64,000 nucleotides of DNA, from the NCBI GenBank assembly GCA_003542575.1, contig DPKJ01000011.1:18063-82062 (forward strand), in the 5' to 3' direction. Shown piece after piece: positions 51,473 through 59,887 of the stretch. The notes beneath the pieces were generated by a model. It was not told the origin of the DNA. It saw only the letters and a list, made by a program, of their open reading frames with translations, and searched no databases. This DNA is from Rikenellaceae bacterium. Lineage in GTDB: Bacteria > Bacteroidota > Bacteroidia > Bacteroidales > UBA932. Within the stretch, counting starts at the first letter, position 1, and the number at the start of each line of letters is the position of its first letter. Both the position numbers and the translations under genes were made by a program.

Positions 51473-52722
51473 GTCAAGGTAAAAAAATATGGCTAATAAA
51501 TCCAGCTGCAATGCCTCCGGAATTTGAAGCACGGATTCAAACATTAAAAAGAGCCCAATATTTAAGATTAAATGGATTTGATGTCACAATTATTAGTGGC
51601 AGTTTTGTTCATAACTCAAGCATTAACCTTATTTCAGACCATAAGCCCTATATTATTCAAGAGTATGAAGGTGGTCACAAGTTCATACATATACGCACTA
51701 TAGCGTATAAGTCAAATGGTATCAAAAGGATATATCATCTGATTGAATTCCATATTAAATTATGGTATTTTGCAAGAAGATTTGAAAAACCAGACTATAT
51801 ATGCCAAGCCGCTACTGTCCCATTTGGAAATATTGGCTATTATGTATCTCGCAAACTGAATGCAAAGTACATTGTTGATGTTGTTGATCTTTGGCCTGAA
51901 TCTTTTGTCGCATATGGTTTATTATCAAAAAATAATTTATTGGTAAAACTTGCATATAAGGCAGAGCACTGGTTTTACTCCAAAGCTGACCTTCTTATAT
52001 TCTCAATGGAAGGGGGTAAAGAGTATATCCAAGAAAAAAGATGGTCAATAGAACAAGGTGGAAAAGTTAATCTTAATAAAGTATTTTATATAAATAATGG
52101 CGTAGACTTAGAAGACTTTGACTACTGTAAGAATAATTATACATTTAATGATCCAGACCTTAATAATAATGGCGTTTTCAAAGTAATTTACATAGGCTCT
52201 ATAAGGCTGGCAAACAACTTAATGAAACTCATTGAAGCTGCTGCCTTACTTAAAGATATTCCAGATTTAAAATTCCTAATTTTTGGTGACGGTGAAGATA
52301 GACCTTCTTTAGAAAATTACTGCATTGATAATGATATTTCAAACGTTATATTCAAACAAAAATGGGTTGAGTTAAAATATGTTCCATTCATACTCAGTAA
52401 GAGTTCTTTAAACATCTTGAATTATAAACCAAGTCCCATTTTCAGGTTCGGCGGTAGTCAAAGTAAATCGTTTCAATATATGGCCAGTGGTAAACCTATT
52501 TGTGCCAACATTTCAATGAATTATTGTCCAATTAAAAAATATGATATTGGTATAGCAGAAGAATTCTCGTCTGCTAAAGCTTATTCAGAAGCTATCAAGT
52601 CGTTTTACACGATGGATAAAAATAGGTATAATCAACTATGCATAAATGCTAGAAAAGCAGCTGAACAATATGATTACAAGTCGCTTACCTCTTCTTTTAT
52701 CCGATTATTAAATAATATTTAA
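51466..52722 (+). CDS. GT4-like glycosyltransferase
   Basis: 418 residues, GTG start at 51466 overlapping fdtB by seven bases. GT-B fold: KIWLINPAAMPPEFEARIQTLKRAQYLRLNGFDVTII, VDVVDLWPESFVAYGLL, FKVIYIGSIRLANNLMKLIEAA, LKFLIFGDGEDRPSLENYC, and GGSQSKSFQYMASGKPICANI as the donor-site end. Resembles WbuB/FnlC-type capsule GTs. Sugar unknown. Confidence 0.85.
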   Translation: MVGQGKKIWLINPAAMPPEFEARIQTLKRAQYLRLNGFDVTIISGSFVHNSSINLISDHKPYIIQEYEGGHKFIHIRTIAYKSNGIKRIYHLIEFHIKLWYFARRFEKPDYICQAATVPFGNIGYYVSRKLNAKYIVDVVDLWPESFVAYGLLSKNNLLVKLAYKAEHWFYSKADLLIFSMEGGKEYIQEKRWSIEQGGKVNLNKVFYINNGVDLEDFDYCKNNYTFNDPDLNNNGVFKVIYIGSIRLANNLMKLIEAAALLKDIPDLKFLIFGDGEDRPSLENYCIDNDISNVIFKQKWVELKYVPFILSKSSLNILNYKPSPIFRFGGSQSKSFQYMASGKPICANISMNYCPIKKYDIGIAEEFSSAKAYSEAIKSFYTMDKNRYNQLCINARKAAEQYDYKSLTSSFIRLLNNI

Positions 52723-52730
52723 ATATTGAA

Positions 52731-53363
52731 ATGATAAATTCTCCTCAAAAGATAGTAATTATTGACTACGGTATGGGTAATATCGGATCAATTATTAATA
52801 TGTTTAAGTATATCGGTGCTGAAGCAATTGTCAGTTCTAACTCACAAGAAATATCTAAGGCTAATAAATTAATTTTACCTGGAATTGGACACTTTGATAG
52901 AGCAATGGAAAACATCGAAAAATTGAAACTTAGTGAGTGTATAAAAGAAATGGCGATTCATAAACAAGTTCCCTTTTTAGGAATTTGCTTGGGAATGCAG
53001 ATAATGTGCATATCAAGTGAAGAGGGTTGTTCACCTGGTCTTGGATTGGTTGACGCAAATGTTAAAAAATTTAATTTTTCTGACAGCGATAATTTAAAAG
53101 TTCCTCATATGGGATGGAATAGTATTGATATATCAAAAAAGACAAAAATATTGAATAATGTTAATGTTGACCCAAGATTTTACTTTGTGCACTCGTATTA
53201 TGTAAAATGTAACAAAGAAGATGATGTGCTAGCAAAATCCACATATGGTATCCAATTTGATGCAGCATTTGAACATGGAAATCTGATTGGTGTTCAGTTT
53301 CATCCTGAAAAAAGTCATAAGTTTGGAATTGCATTATTTAGAAACTATCTAAATAGCTATTAA
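52731..53363 (+). CDS. HisH-like glutamine amidotransferase (HisH2 type, sugar amidination)
   Basis: 210 residues. Class I amidotransferase with nucleophile in FLGICLGMQIM and His/Glu in GVQFHPEKSH; DYGMGNIGSI at the start. It hydrolyses glutamine and passes ammonia to its HisF partner. Because a WbpG-type gene follows, and no other his gene is near, it belongs to the acetamidino-sugar path, not histidine synthesis. Overlaps hisF-like by one base (TAATG). Confidence 0.87.
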   Translation: MINSPQKIVIIDYGMGNIGSIINMFKYIGAEAIVSSNSQEISKANKLILPGIGHFDRAMENIEKLKLSECIKEMAIHKQVPFLGICLGMQIMCISSEEGCSPGLGLVDANVKKFNFSDSDNLKVPHMGWNSIDISKKTKILNNVNVDPRFYFVHSYYVKCNKEDDVLAKSTYGIQFDAAFEHGNLIGVQFHPEKSHKFGIALFRNYLNSY

Positions 53364-54130
53364 TGAATAGAATTAGAGTAATTCCCTCATTATTAATCAG
53401 AGATGGCAGGCTTGTTAAAACTGTTAAATTCTCTAATGAAAGATACATAGGAGATCCTATTAACGCTGTAAAAATTTTCAATGAAAAAGAGGTAGACGAA
53501 CTTGTCCTTCTTGATATTGATGCTTCTAAGCTTGGACTTGAACCCTCTTTTGACGAAATTAGTGAAATTGTTTCAGAGGCTTTTATGCCAATCGGCTACG
53601 GAGGAGGAATTTCAAAAATAGAACATATTGAAAGACTGTTTAAAATTGGTATTGAAAAAGTAATATTAAACACTGCGGTATTTAATAATGCATCACTTAT
53701 TCAACAAGCATCAAATATATTTGGCAGTCAAAGCATTGTAGTTTCTCTTGATGTAAAGAAAGATTTCTGGAGAGAGTATCGGATTTACACTTGTTCTGGG
53801 ACCATTAAACAAAAGGAGACCCTTGAATTTTCATTAAAGAAAATTCAAGATCTGGGTGCAGGCGAACTCATAATTAATAGCATTGACAATGACGGAACAA
53901 TGCAGGGATATGATTTAGAACTTATCAAAAAAGTTACAGGTCAACTTAAAATTCCAGTTGTAGCCCTTGGAGGTGCCGGAGATATCAATCACTTTATTGA
54001 AGCAGTTAAAGTAGGAGCTTCAGCTGTTTCAGCAGGTTCAATGTTTGTATTCCAAGGAATACACAAAGCTGTACTAATAAGCTATATTTCATCTGAACAA
54101 ATTGAATCTGAACTAAATAAAATACAATAA
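53363..54130 (+). CDS. HisF-like cyclase subunit (HisF2 type, sugar amidination)
   Basis: 255-residue TIM barrel. MNRIRVIPSLLIRDGRLVKTVKF: where true HisF has CLDVxxGRVVKG, the catalytic Asp is Leu here (SLLIRDGR). The rest (YGGGISKIEHIERLFKIGIEKVILN, GTMQGYDLELIKKV, VVALGGAGDINHF) is normal. The loss fits the HisF2 group of LPS loci, which serves as ammonia conduit for WbpG/PseA-type enzymes. Confidence 0.87.
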   Translation: MNRIRVIPSLLIRDGRLVKTVKFSNERYIGDPINAVKIFNEKEVDELVLLDIDASKLGLEPSFDEISEIVSEAFMPIGYGGGISKIEHIERLFKIGIEKVILNTAVFNNASLIQQASNIFGSQSIVVSLDVKKDFWREYRIYTCSGTIKQKETLEFSLKKIQDLGAGELIINSIDNDGTMQGYDLELIKKVTGQLKIPVVALGGAGDINHFIEAVKVGASAVSAGSMFVFQGIHKAVLISYISSEQIESELNKIQ

Positions 54131-54140
54131 AGTCTTAATT

Positions 54141-55265
54141 ATGAACAAAATCAATATGTGTACTAGGTGTATAATGGATAGTACAGCTTCGGAGATAGAA
54201 TTTGACAAAAATGGTGTTTGTAATTTTTGTAGACATTACGATGAAGTGTTAGTAAATGACCTTTATGCTGATGAAGATGGACAAGAAAAGCTTAACAAAC
54301 TTATTTCGCAAATTAAAGAAAAGGGGAAAAATAGGAAGTATGATTGCTTAATTGGACTGAGTGGAGGAGTCGATAGCTCTTATGTAGCTTACCTTGTAAG
54401 AAAAAAATATGGTCTAAGAACTCTTGCGGTGCATCTGGATAATGGTTGGAATACTGAGCTTTCAGTTGCAAATGTTGAGCAGATTGTAAAAAAGCTTGAT
54501 ATTGATTTACAAACTTATGTCCTTGACTGGAAAGAATTCAGAGATATTCAAATTTCATTTATTAAGTCTTCAATTTCAAATATTGAAATACCGACTGATC
54601 ATGCAATTTGGGCTCTGCTTATTAAAACAGCCGCCAAGATGAAGATTCCTTATATTATTGCAGGCAATAATGTTGTAACAGAATCAATAATGCCTGAATC
54701 ATGGCTGTATGGATCAAAAGATTCTAAGTTGATTAAATCTATCCATAACAAATATGGTAAAGTAAAAATGAAAACATATCCAAGATTAACTACCTTTAAT
54801 TATGTTGATTACTTACTCATAAGAGGTATTAGATGGATCCCAATACTTAATTACATACCATATTTTAAAGCTGATGCAAAAAAATTTCTTACAGATGAGT
54901 TGGGATGGCGTGATTATGGTGGCAAACATTACGAATCAATTTTCACAAGATTTTTTCATGCCTATTATCTTCCAGTCAAATTCGGATATGATTTACGCAA
55001 ATCCTATTTATCTGCATTAATTTGCTCTGGTCAAATAAGCAGAGAGGAGGCACTAGAAGAAATACAAAAACCTCCGGCTTCGACTGAAATTCTCAACAAT
55101 GATCTTGATTATGTTTTGAAGAAATTTCGTTTTAGCCCTGAAGAGTTTGACATGATTCTCAAAGCACCAAACAAAACTCACAAAGATTATTCCAATAATG
55201 ATAGCTTATGGAGAAGATATCGTAAAATCATAAAAATTGTAAGAAAAAGGATAACTCGAGTCTGA
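54141..55265 (+). CDS. WbpG/PseA-like N-acetyl-sugar amidotransferase
   Basis: 374 residues. N-terminal Cys pairs CTRCIMD and CNFCRHY suggest a metal site; PP-loop LIGLSGGVDSSYVAYL adenylates the substrate. It converts an N-acetyl on a sugar to acetamidino using ammonia from the HisH/HisF pair. With the WbpA/D/E-like genes, the substrate may be a 2,3-diacetamido uronic acid as in Pseudomonas O5; no NeuB/PseI-type gene is present, which speaks against pseudaminic/legionaminic acid. Confidence 0.87.
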   Translation: MNKINMCTRCIMDSTASEIEFDKNGVCNFCRHYDEVLVNDLYADEDGQEKLNKLISQIKEKGKNRKYDCLIGLSGGVDSSYVAYLVRKKYGLRTLAVHLDNGWNTELSVANVEQIVKKLDIDLQTYVLDWKEFRDIQISFIKSSISNIEIPTDHAIWALLIKTAAKMKIPYIIAGNNVVTESIMPESWLYGSKDSKLIKSIHNKYGKVKMKTYPRLTTFNYVDYLLIRGIRWIPILNYIPYFKADAKKFLTDELGWRDYGGKHYESIFTRFFHAYYLPVKFGYDLRKSYLSALICSGQISREEALEEIQKPPASTEILNNDLDYVLKKFRFSPEEFDMILKAPNKTHKDYSNNDSLWRRYRKIIKIVRKRITRV

Positions 55266-55284
55266 TAATTCCATGATAATACCT

Positions 55285-55311
55285 TATTAATAATCGTTGA
55301 GATTATTAATA
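55285..55311. terminator. AT-rich hairpin after the amidination trio, weak terminator candidate
   Basis: Arms TATTAATAATC (55285-55295) and GATTATTAATA (55301-55311) pair perfectly over 11 bp around GTTGA. No U-run follows. The 158-base gap it lies in is one of the longest in the locus, so a partial stop or a new promoter here is possible. Confidence 0.35.
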
Positions 55312-55423
55312 TTATATAACTTTAAAGCAATGAAAAGGTGCACTCTTTACTTAAAAGTTGGTTGTAATTGTAACTTGACAAATAAAAGGATTTTAATTAT
55401 ACTATATTATAAAAATTTAAAAA

Positions 55424-56059
55424 ATGAAATACAGGTTAGCAAAATTAGTGGATTGTAAGGCAATTGTTGAATTGCATTTTGCAATTAGAGAAACTTATTC
55501 TGTTGGAATCTTTGCTAGACTGGGTAAATTATTTATGAATCAATATTATAGGATAATCCTTAATGATCCTAATTCCATAATAGTCTGTGCGGAGGATGAA
55601 TCGGGATTTTTATTAGGTTTCTGCAGTTCTACTCTGGACGTTGAAGCTCAAATGGCAAATATAAAGAAGCATCAATTTAAATTAGTGCTAGCAGCCATAA
55701 TTTCTGTAATTGGTAACCCATCGCTGTTAAAACATCTTATTGATAGGTATCGGGTAATTTCGAATAATTCAAAGTCTACAATTATTAATACAAAAGGAGC
55801 AAGAAGTGAATACTGGGTTTGGAATGCCTCCAGACAGGATTCAGTATCTTCTGTAGAAATGTATTTCGCTCAATTAAATATTCTAAAATCACTGGGTGTA
55901 AAAGAGATTTTTGGAGAAGTTGATGTAATAAATAGTAAGATATTGAAATTTCACCTTGCTAATGGTGCTGAAATTAATAAAAGTCTCAAATTGCCAGATG
56001 GTAGAGAACGGATTATTATAAGAGTAGATTTAGAAAATTGGAACTATAAAGAAATTTAA
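55424..56059 (+). CDS. GNAT-family N-acyltransferase
   Basis: 211 residues. The GNAT pattern is recognisable at both ends: AKLVDCKAIVELHFAIRETYSVG, GFLLGFCSSTLD, and LGVKEIFGEVDVINSKILKFHLANGAEI. It starts the group GNAT-FabD-ACP-SDR-KASIII, so it is a good candidate for the enzyme that moves the ACP-bound acyl group onto an amino sugar. This is inference from position. Confidence 0.72.
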   Translation: MKYRLAKLVDCKAIVELHFAIRETYSVGIFARLGKLFMNQYYRIILNDPNSIIVCAEDESGFLLGFCSSTLDVEAQMANIKKHQFKLVLAAIISVIGNPSLLKHLIDRYRVISNNSKSTIINTKGARSEYWVWNASRQDSVSSVEMYFAQLNILKSLGVKEIFGEVDVINSKILKFHLANGAEINKSLKLPDGRERIIIRVDLENWNYKEI

Positions 56060-56079
56060 ACACAATAAATATTTAATGT

Positions 56080-57003
56080 ATGAAAGCCTTTATTTTCCCT
56101 GGTCAAGGATGTCAAAAAGCTGGAATGGGAAAGAATTTATACGACAATTTCCAAGAAGCAAAAGATCTTTTTGAAATTGCTAATGAAATTCTAGGGTTTC
56201 GAATAACTGATATCATGTTTTTTGGGACTGAACTGGAATTGCTTGAGACAAAAAATACTCAGCCTGCAGTTTTTTTGTACGAAGTAATTTTGGCAGTTAT
56301 TCAAAAAGATCTTAGACCTGATGTTGTTGCTGGTCACTCACTAGGTGAGTTTGCAGCATTGGTAGTTAATAACACATTGACATTTGAAGACGGATTGAAG
56401 CTCGTACTTAAAAGGGCTCTGATTTCACAGAAAGTTTGTGACAAATATGATACATCCATGGGTGCTATTATTGGGTTACAAGAGGATTATGTTGAGGATA
56501 GATTAAAGCAAATATCAAAAAATATTGGTGAACCAATCTATTTTGCAAATTATAATGGACCAGGTCAAGTGGTCATTACTGGTTCAAAAAATGGAGTACG
56601 CACCGCTTGTAAATTGCTTAAATCAGAAGGGGCAAAAAAAGCGGTTCCCTTGGCTATTGGCGGTTCATTTCACTCACCCTATATGGAAGAAGCAAAAATC
56701 GAATTGGGTGAGATTATTAAATTGATAAAGTTTAATGACCCTATTTATCCTGTTTATCAGAGTGTAGATGGAGAAATACACACCAATCCTGAAGAAATAA
56801 AGATTAACCTTATAAATCACATAACTCATCCAGTGCTTTGGACTACAATGGTTAAAAATATGGAACGTGACGGAGTAACTGAATTCCACGAAGTAGGAAC
56901 TGATGACACTTTGCAAAAGATTGTAACAAGAATATGTCCTTTTAAAACAGTTACATCGTTGTGGGAATTACCTATATATAAAAGAATCAGTATTAATAAT
57001 TAA
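56080..57003 (+). CDS. FabD-like malonyl-CoA:ACP transacylase
   Basis: 307 residues. FPGQGCQKAGMG, nucleophile serine in VAGHSLGEFAAL, arginine in LVLKRALISQ at the malonate-binding place, and His in GGSFHSPYM are all present, so a malonyl rather than acetyl specificity is likely. It loads the ACP encoded next. The housekeeping fabD is normally elsewhere, with fatty-acid genes; this copy is AT-rich like its neighbours. Confidence 0.88.
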   Translation: MKAFIFPGQGCQKAGMGKNLYDNFQEAKDLFEIANEILGFRITDIMFFGTELELLETKNTQPAVFLYEVILAVIQKDLRPDVVAGHSLGEFAALVVNNTLTFEDGLKLVLKRALISQKVCDKYDTSMGAIIGLQEDYVEDRLKQISKNIGEPIYFANYNGPGQVVITGSKNGVRTACKLLKSEGAKKAVPLAIGGSFHSPYMEEAKIELGEIIKLIKFNDPIYPVYQSVDGEIHTNPEEIKINLINHITHPVLWTTMVKNMERDGVTEFHEVGTDDTLQKIVTRICPFKTVTSLWELPIYKRISINN

Positions 57004-57015
57004 ATTTTTGAAATT

Positions 57016-57243
57016 ATGGACTTAAATGAATTTGTAAAAGCATTTGCAGCAGAATTTGAAATAACTCCTGCTGAATCATTTACACCGGAAACAGTTTATA
57101 AAGAACTAGACGAATGGGATTCGTTAATTGTTTTATCAATAATAGCTCTCGTAGACGATGAATTCAATGTAAAAATTTCTGGTCAAGATCTGCGAGATTG
57201 TAGGACCATTGAAGATATTTTTAATCTAATATCAAAAAAATAA
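57016..57243 (+). CDS. Acyl carrier protein
   Basis: 75 residues, acidic. The phosphopantetheine serine is in ELDEWDSLIVLSIIALVDDEF, matching the DSL motif. It lies 12 bases after the FabD-like gene and one base before the SDR. It would carry the acyl chain built by the KASIII and SDR of this group. Confidence 0.9.
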   Translation: MDLNEFVKAFAAEFEITPAESFTPETVYKELDEWDSLIVLSIIALVDDEFNVKISGQDLRDCRTIEDIFNLISKK

Positions 57244-57244
57244 A

Positions 57245-57988
57245 ATGTACAACCCCTACACTCTAATCGGAAAGACAATACTAGTTACTGGAGCATCTTC
57301 TGGCATCGGAAAAGCTGTATCAATTGAGTGTTCTAAACTAGGGGCAAAAGTTGTAATCACAGGGCGCGATAAAAATCGACTCAATTCAACTTTTGAACAA
57401 TTGGAGGGTAATGGCCATTCAATTATTACTGCTGACTTAAATGAATACAATGAGATTGAAAAAATAGTGGATCATTGCCCTCAACTGGATGGTTTCGTTA
57501 GTAACGCAGGCATCACTAAAGTATTGTTTGTAAAATCTATCAAACAAGACATCCTCAATGATATATTTAACACCAATACATTAGCCCCAATTTTACTGAC
57601 TCAATTATTAGTTAAAAAAAATGTTTTAAAAGAAAAATCTTCAATTGTTTTTACTTCTTCACTTTCGGGTATTTATTGTGTTCATTATGGTGAATCAATG
57701 TATGCTGCATCCAAAGGTGCAATTGGGGGCTTTGCAAAAGGGGCTGCCCTCGATTTATCTAGAAAGCAAATTCGAGTTAACTCTGTAAATCCTGGAATAA
57801 TTATGACAAATATATTTAGTGATGTTCTAACGATTGAAGAGTTGGAGGAGAAGAGAAAATATTTTCCATTGAAGCGGTTTGGACAGCCAAATGATGTTGC
57901 ATTTGCCATTATCTATTTCCTTTCTGATGCATCATCGTGGGTAACAGGTGCCGAACTAAAAATTGATGGAGGTTATACTTTAATATAA
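57245..57988 (+). CDS. FabG-like 3-oxoacyl-ACP reductase
   Basis: 247 residues, classical SDR: VTGASSGIGKAVSIE, NAGIT, Ser in FTSSLSGIY, Tyr/Lys in MYAASKG, end LKIDGGYTLI. One base after the ACP gene and six bases before KASIII, so reduction of the KASIII product is the likely reaction. Confidence 0.83.
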   Translation: MYNPYTLIGKTILVTGASSGIGKAVSIECSKLGAKVVITGRDKNRLNSTFEQLEGNGHSIITADLNEYNEIEKIVDHCPQLDGFVSNAGITKVLFVKSIKQDILNDIFNTNTLAPILLTQLLVKKNVLKEKSSIVFTSSLSGIYCVHYGESMYAASKGAIGGFAKGAALDLSRKQIRVNSVNPGIIMTNIFSDVLTIEELEEKRKYFPLKRFGQPNDVAFAIIYFLSDASSWVTGAELKIDGGYTLI

Positions 57989-57993
57989 ACATT

Positions 57994-58995
57994 ATGAAAA
58001 CATATATTCAAGCCATTTCATACTTTTTGCCAGAAAAGGTTATTACGAACGAAGAAATTGTTCAAGAATTTCCTGAGTGGACAATAGAGAAAATTGAGTC
58101 AAAAATCGGAATTAAAGAAAGACATGTAACTAGTGAAAAAGAAACTGCTTTAGACTTGGCAGTCCATGCTGCAAATAAATTATTTACAGAATATTCTATT
58201 GATAAGAAATGTATTGATTTCTTGATTTTTTGCACACAAAGCCCTGATTATATACTTCCTACAAGTGCATGTATAATTCAAGAAAAAATTGGTTTATCAA
58301 CTTCAATTGGAGCAATAGATATTAACCAAGGTTGCTCAGGATGGATTTATGGACTTTCTATAGCAAAGGGTTTAATAGCAGGTAAAATATCGAAAAATGT
58401 ACTATTACTAACTGCCGAAACATATTCAAAATATATACACCCTAAGGATAAGGGGAACAAAACAATTTTTGGAGATGGTGCTGCAGCTACACTAATCAGT
58501 AAAGACGGTTTCGCTGAAATAGGTAATTTTTGCTTAGGGACAGATGGGAAAGGTGCACCGAATTTGATTTTAAAAACAGGAGGTGCTCGATATAGAAAAC
58601 CATTAAATGATTTAGAATTTGATGAATTTGGCAATCCAAAATCATCTGACAATCTATTTATGAATGGGGCTGAAATTCTAAATTACACCTTAGATATAAT
58701 GCCTAATTTAGCTTCTGAAACTATTCTAAAAAATAAATTGAAGATAACTGATATTAATTTACATGTTTATCATCAACCAAATAAATACATCTCGACACTT
58801 CAGCAAAAAAAATTAAAAATACCTGAAAGTCAATATTATTGCTTCTATGAAAAAGTTGGCAATACTGTTTCATCAACTATACCTATTGCAATTAAGGAGG
58901 CCATTAACGAGGGATTAATCAGAAAAGGGGATAATATTTTATCAATTGCTCAAGGCTTGGGATATTCATGGGGTGGGATTGTATTATATTTCTGA
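57994..58995 (+). CDS. KASIII (FabH-like) ketoacyl-ACP synthase, copy 2
   Basis: 333 residues with Cys (INQGCSGWIYGL), His (LHVYHQPNKYI) and Asn (KVGNTVSSTIPIAI) in place. Begins YIQAISYFLPEKVITNEEIVQEFPEW. It differs from copy 1 (40827) throughout, so the two are not recent duplicates. With the neighbouring FabD, ACP and SDR it forms a set able to make acetoacetyl-ACP and then 3-hydroxybutyryl-ACP from acetyl- and malonyl units. Confidence 0.88.
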   Translation: MKTYIQAISYFLPEKVITNEEIVQEFPEWTIEKIESKIGIKERHVTSEKETALDLAVHAANKLFTEYSIDKKCIDFLIFCTQSPDYILPTSACIIQEKIGLSTSIGAIDINQGCSGWIYGLSIAKGLIAGKISKNVLLLTAETYSKYIHPKDKGNKTIFGDGAAATLISKDGFAEIGNFCLGTDGKGAPNLILKTGGARYRKPLNDLEFDEFGNPKSSDNLFMNGAEILNYTLDIMPNLASETILKNKLKITDINLHVYHQPNKYISTLQQKKLKIPESQYYCFYEKVGNTVSSTIPIAIKEAINEGLIRKGDNILSIAQGLGYSWGGIVLYF

Positions 58996-59290
58996 CTTTT
59001 ATTCAAAAACTCATTAATCTATTTCTTTATAATCATTGTCTATTCGGCTTGTTTGCAATACTCTGCCATTATACCTTAGTTCTTTATAAAGTCAATTATC
59101 AAAATGCTTTCATTGTTAGCTAAATAGCTCTTCTACTTTATTTTTTAAAAAATGGCAAATTTTTCTTTCGAATCACTATAAAATTATTGTCTTGTTTATG
59201 CTCGTTTAAGCTAAATTAATTCTACTACCATATTAATTAGGCATTCTGTATGTTTATAAACAGTTTACCGACAAACTTCTATTAACAACT
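58996..59290 (+). other. 295-base AT-rich gap before the initiating transferase
   Basis: It has no open frame of note, no clear TAnnTTTG/TTTG pair and no strong hairpin. It is the largest gap inside the polysaccharide locus and could hold a promoter for the last two genes, but I cannot point to it. Confidence 0.5.
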
Positions 59291-59887
59291 ATGAGATTAA
59301 AAAAGGTTTTTGACATTTTAATATCCACTATTTCAATCATTATTTTTTTGCCAATTATGCTTTTCATCTCAATATTTGTTATGATATTTATGCCCGGTCC
59401 GATTCTTTTTATACAAAAGCGAGTTGGGAAAGGAGGTGAGGAATTTAGATTACTCAAATTTAGGACAATGTTAGTTAAACCTAAAGAAAGTAATGACGGT
59501 TTTGATGCAGGTGACGTGTCTCGAGTTACGTCTTTAGGGAGTATTTTACGAAAAACAAAATTGGATGAAATTCCTCAATTATTTAATGTAATAAAGGGAG
59601 ATATGTCAATAGTTGGCCCCAGACCTGAAGTAAAAAAATGGACAGAAGTTTATCCTGAAAAATGGAAGATAGTTTTAACTGTTAAACCAGGAATTACAGA
59701 CAATGCATCTATTCATTTTCGAAATGAAGAAGAAATTCTAGCATCTGCTTCTAATCCTGAAGAAACATATAAGAATGATATTCTGCCTGTAAAACTTGAT
59801 TACTACATAAATTATGTAAACAATCACTCGTTTTGGGGTGATATCGCAATAATATTTAAAACATTAAAGCAAATAATAATAAAGTAA
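59291..59887 (+). CDS. PglC/WcaJ-type initiating phosphoglycosyltransferase
   Basis: 198 residues, the small monotopic form. One N-terminal membrane helix (IIIFLPIMLFISIFVMIFMPGP), then KRVGKGGEEFRLLKFRTML, LRKTKLDEIPQLFNVIKGDMSIVGPRPE and PGITDNASI. It transfers the first sugar-phosphate to undecaprenyl phosphate at the inner membrane. With the following aminotransferase and the WbpM-like dehydratase, the first sugar is probably a 4-amino-4,6-dideoxy-HexNAc. Confidence 0.92.
   Translation: MRLKKVFDILISTISIIIFLPIMLFISIFVMIFMPGPILFIQKRVGKGGEEFRLLKFRTMLVKPKESNDGFDAGDVSRVTSLGSILRKTKLDEIPQLFNVIKGDMSIVGPRPEVKKWTEVYPEKWKIVLTVKPGITDNASIHFRNEEEILASASNPEETYKNDILPVKLDYYINYVNNHSFWGDIAIIFKTLKQIIIK

Noticed and set aside
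52731..54130. HisH and HisF as part of histidine biosynthesis
   Set aside because: No other his genes are nearby, the HisF-like protein lacks the strand-1 catalytic Asp, and a WbpG/PseA-type gene follows directly.
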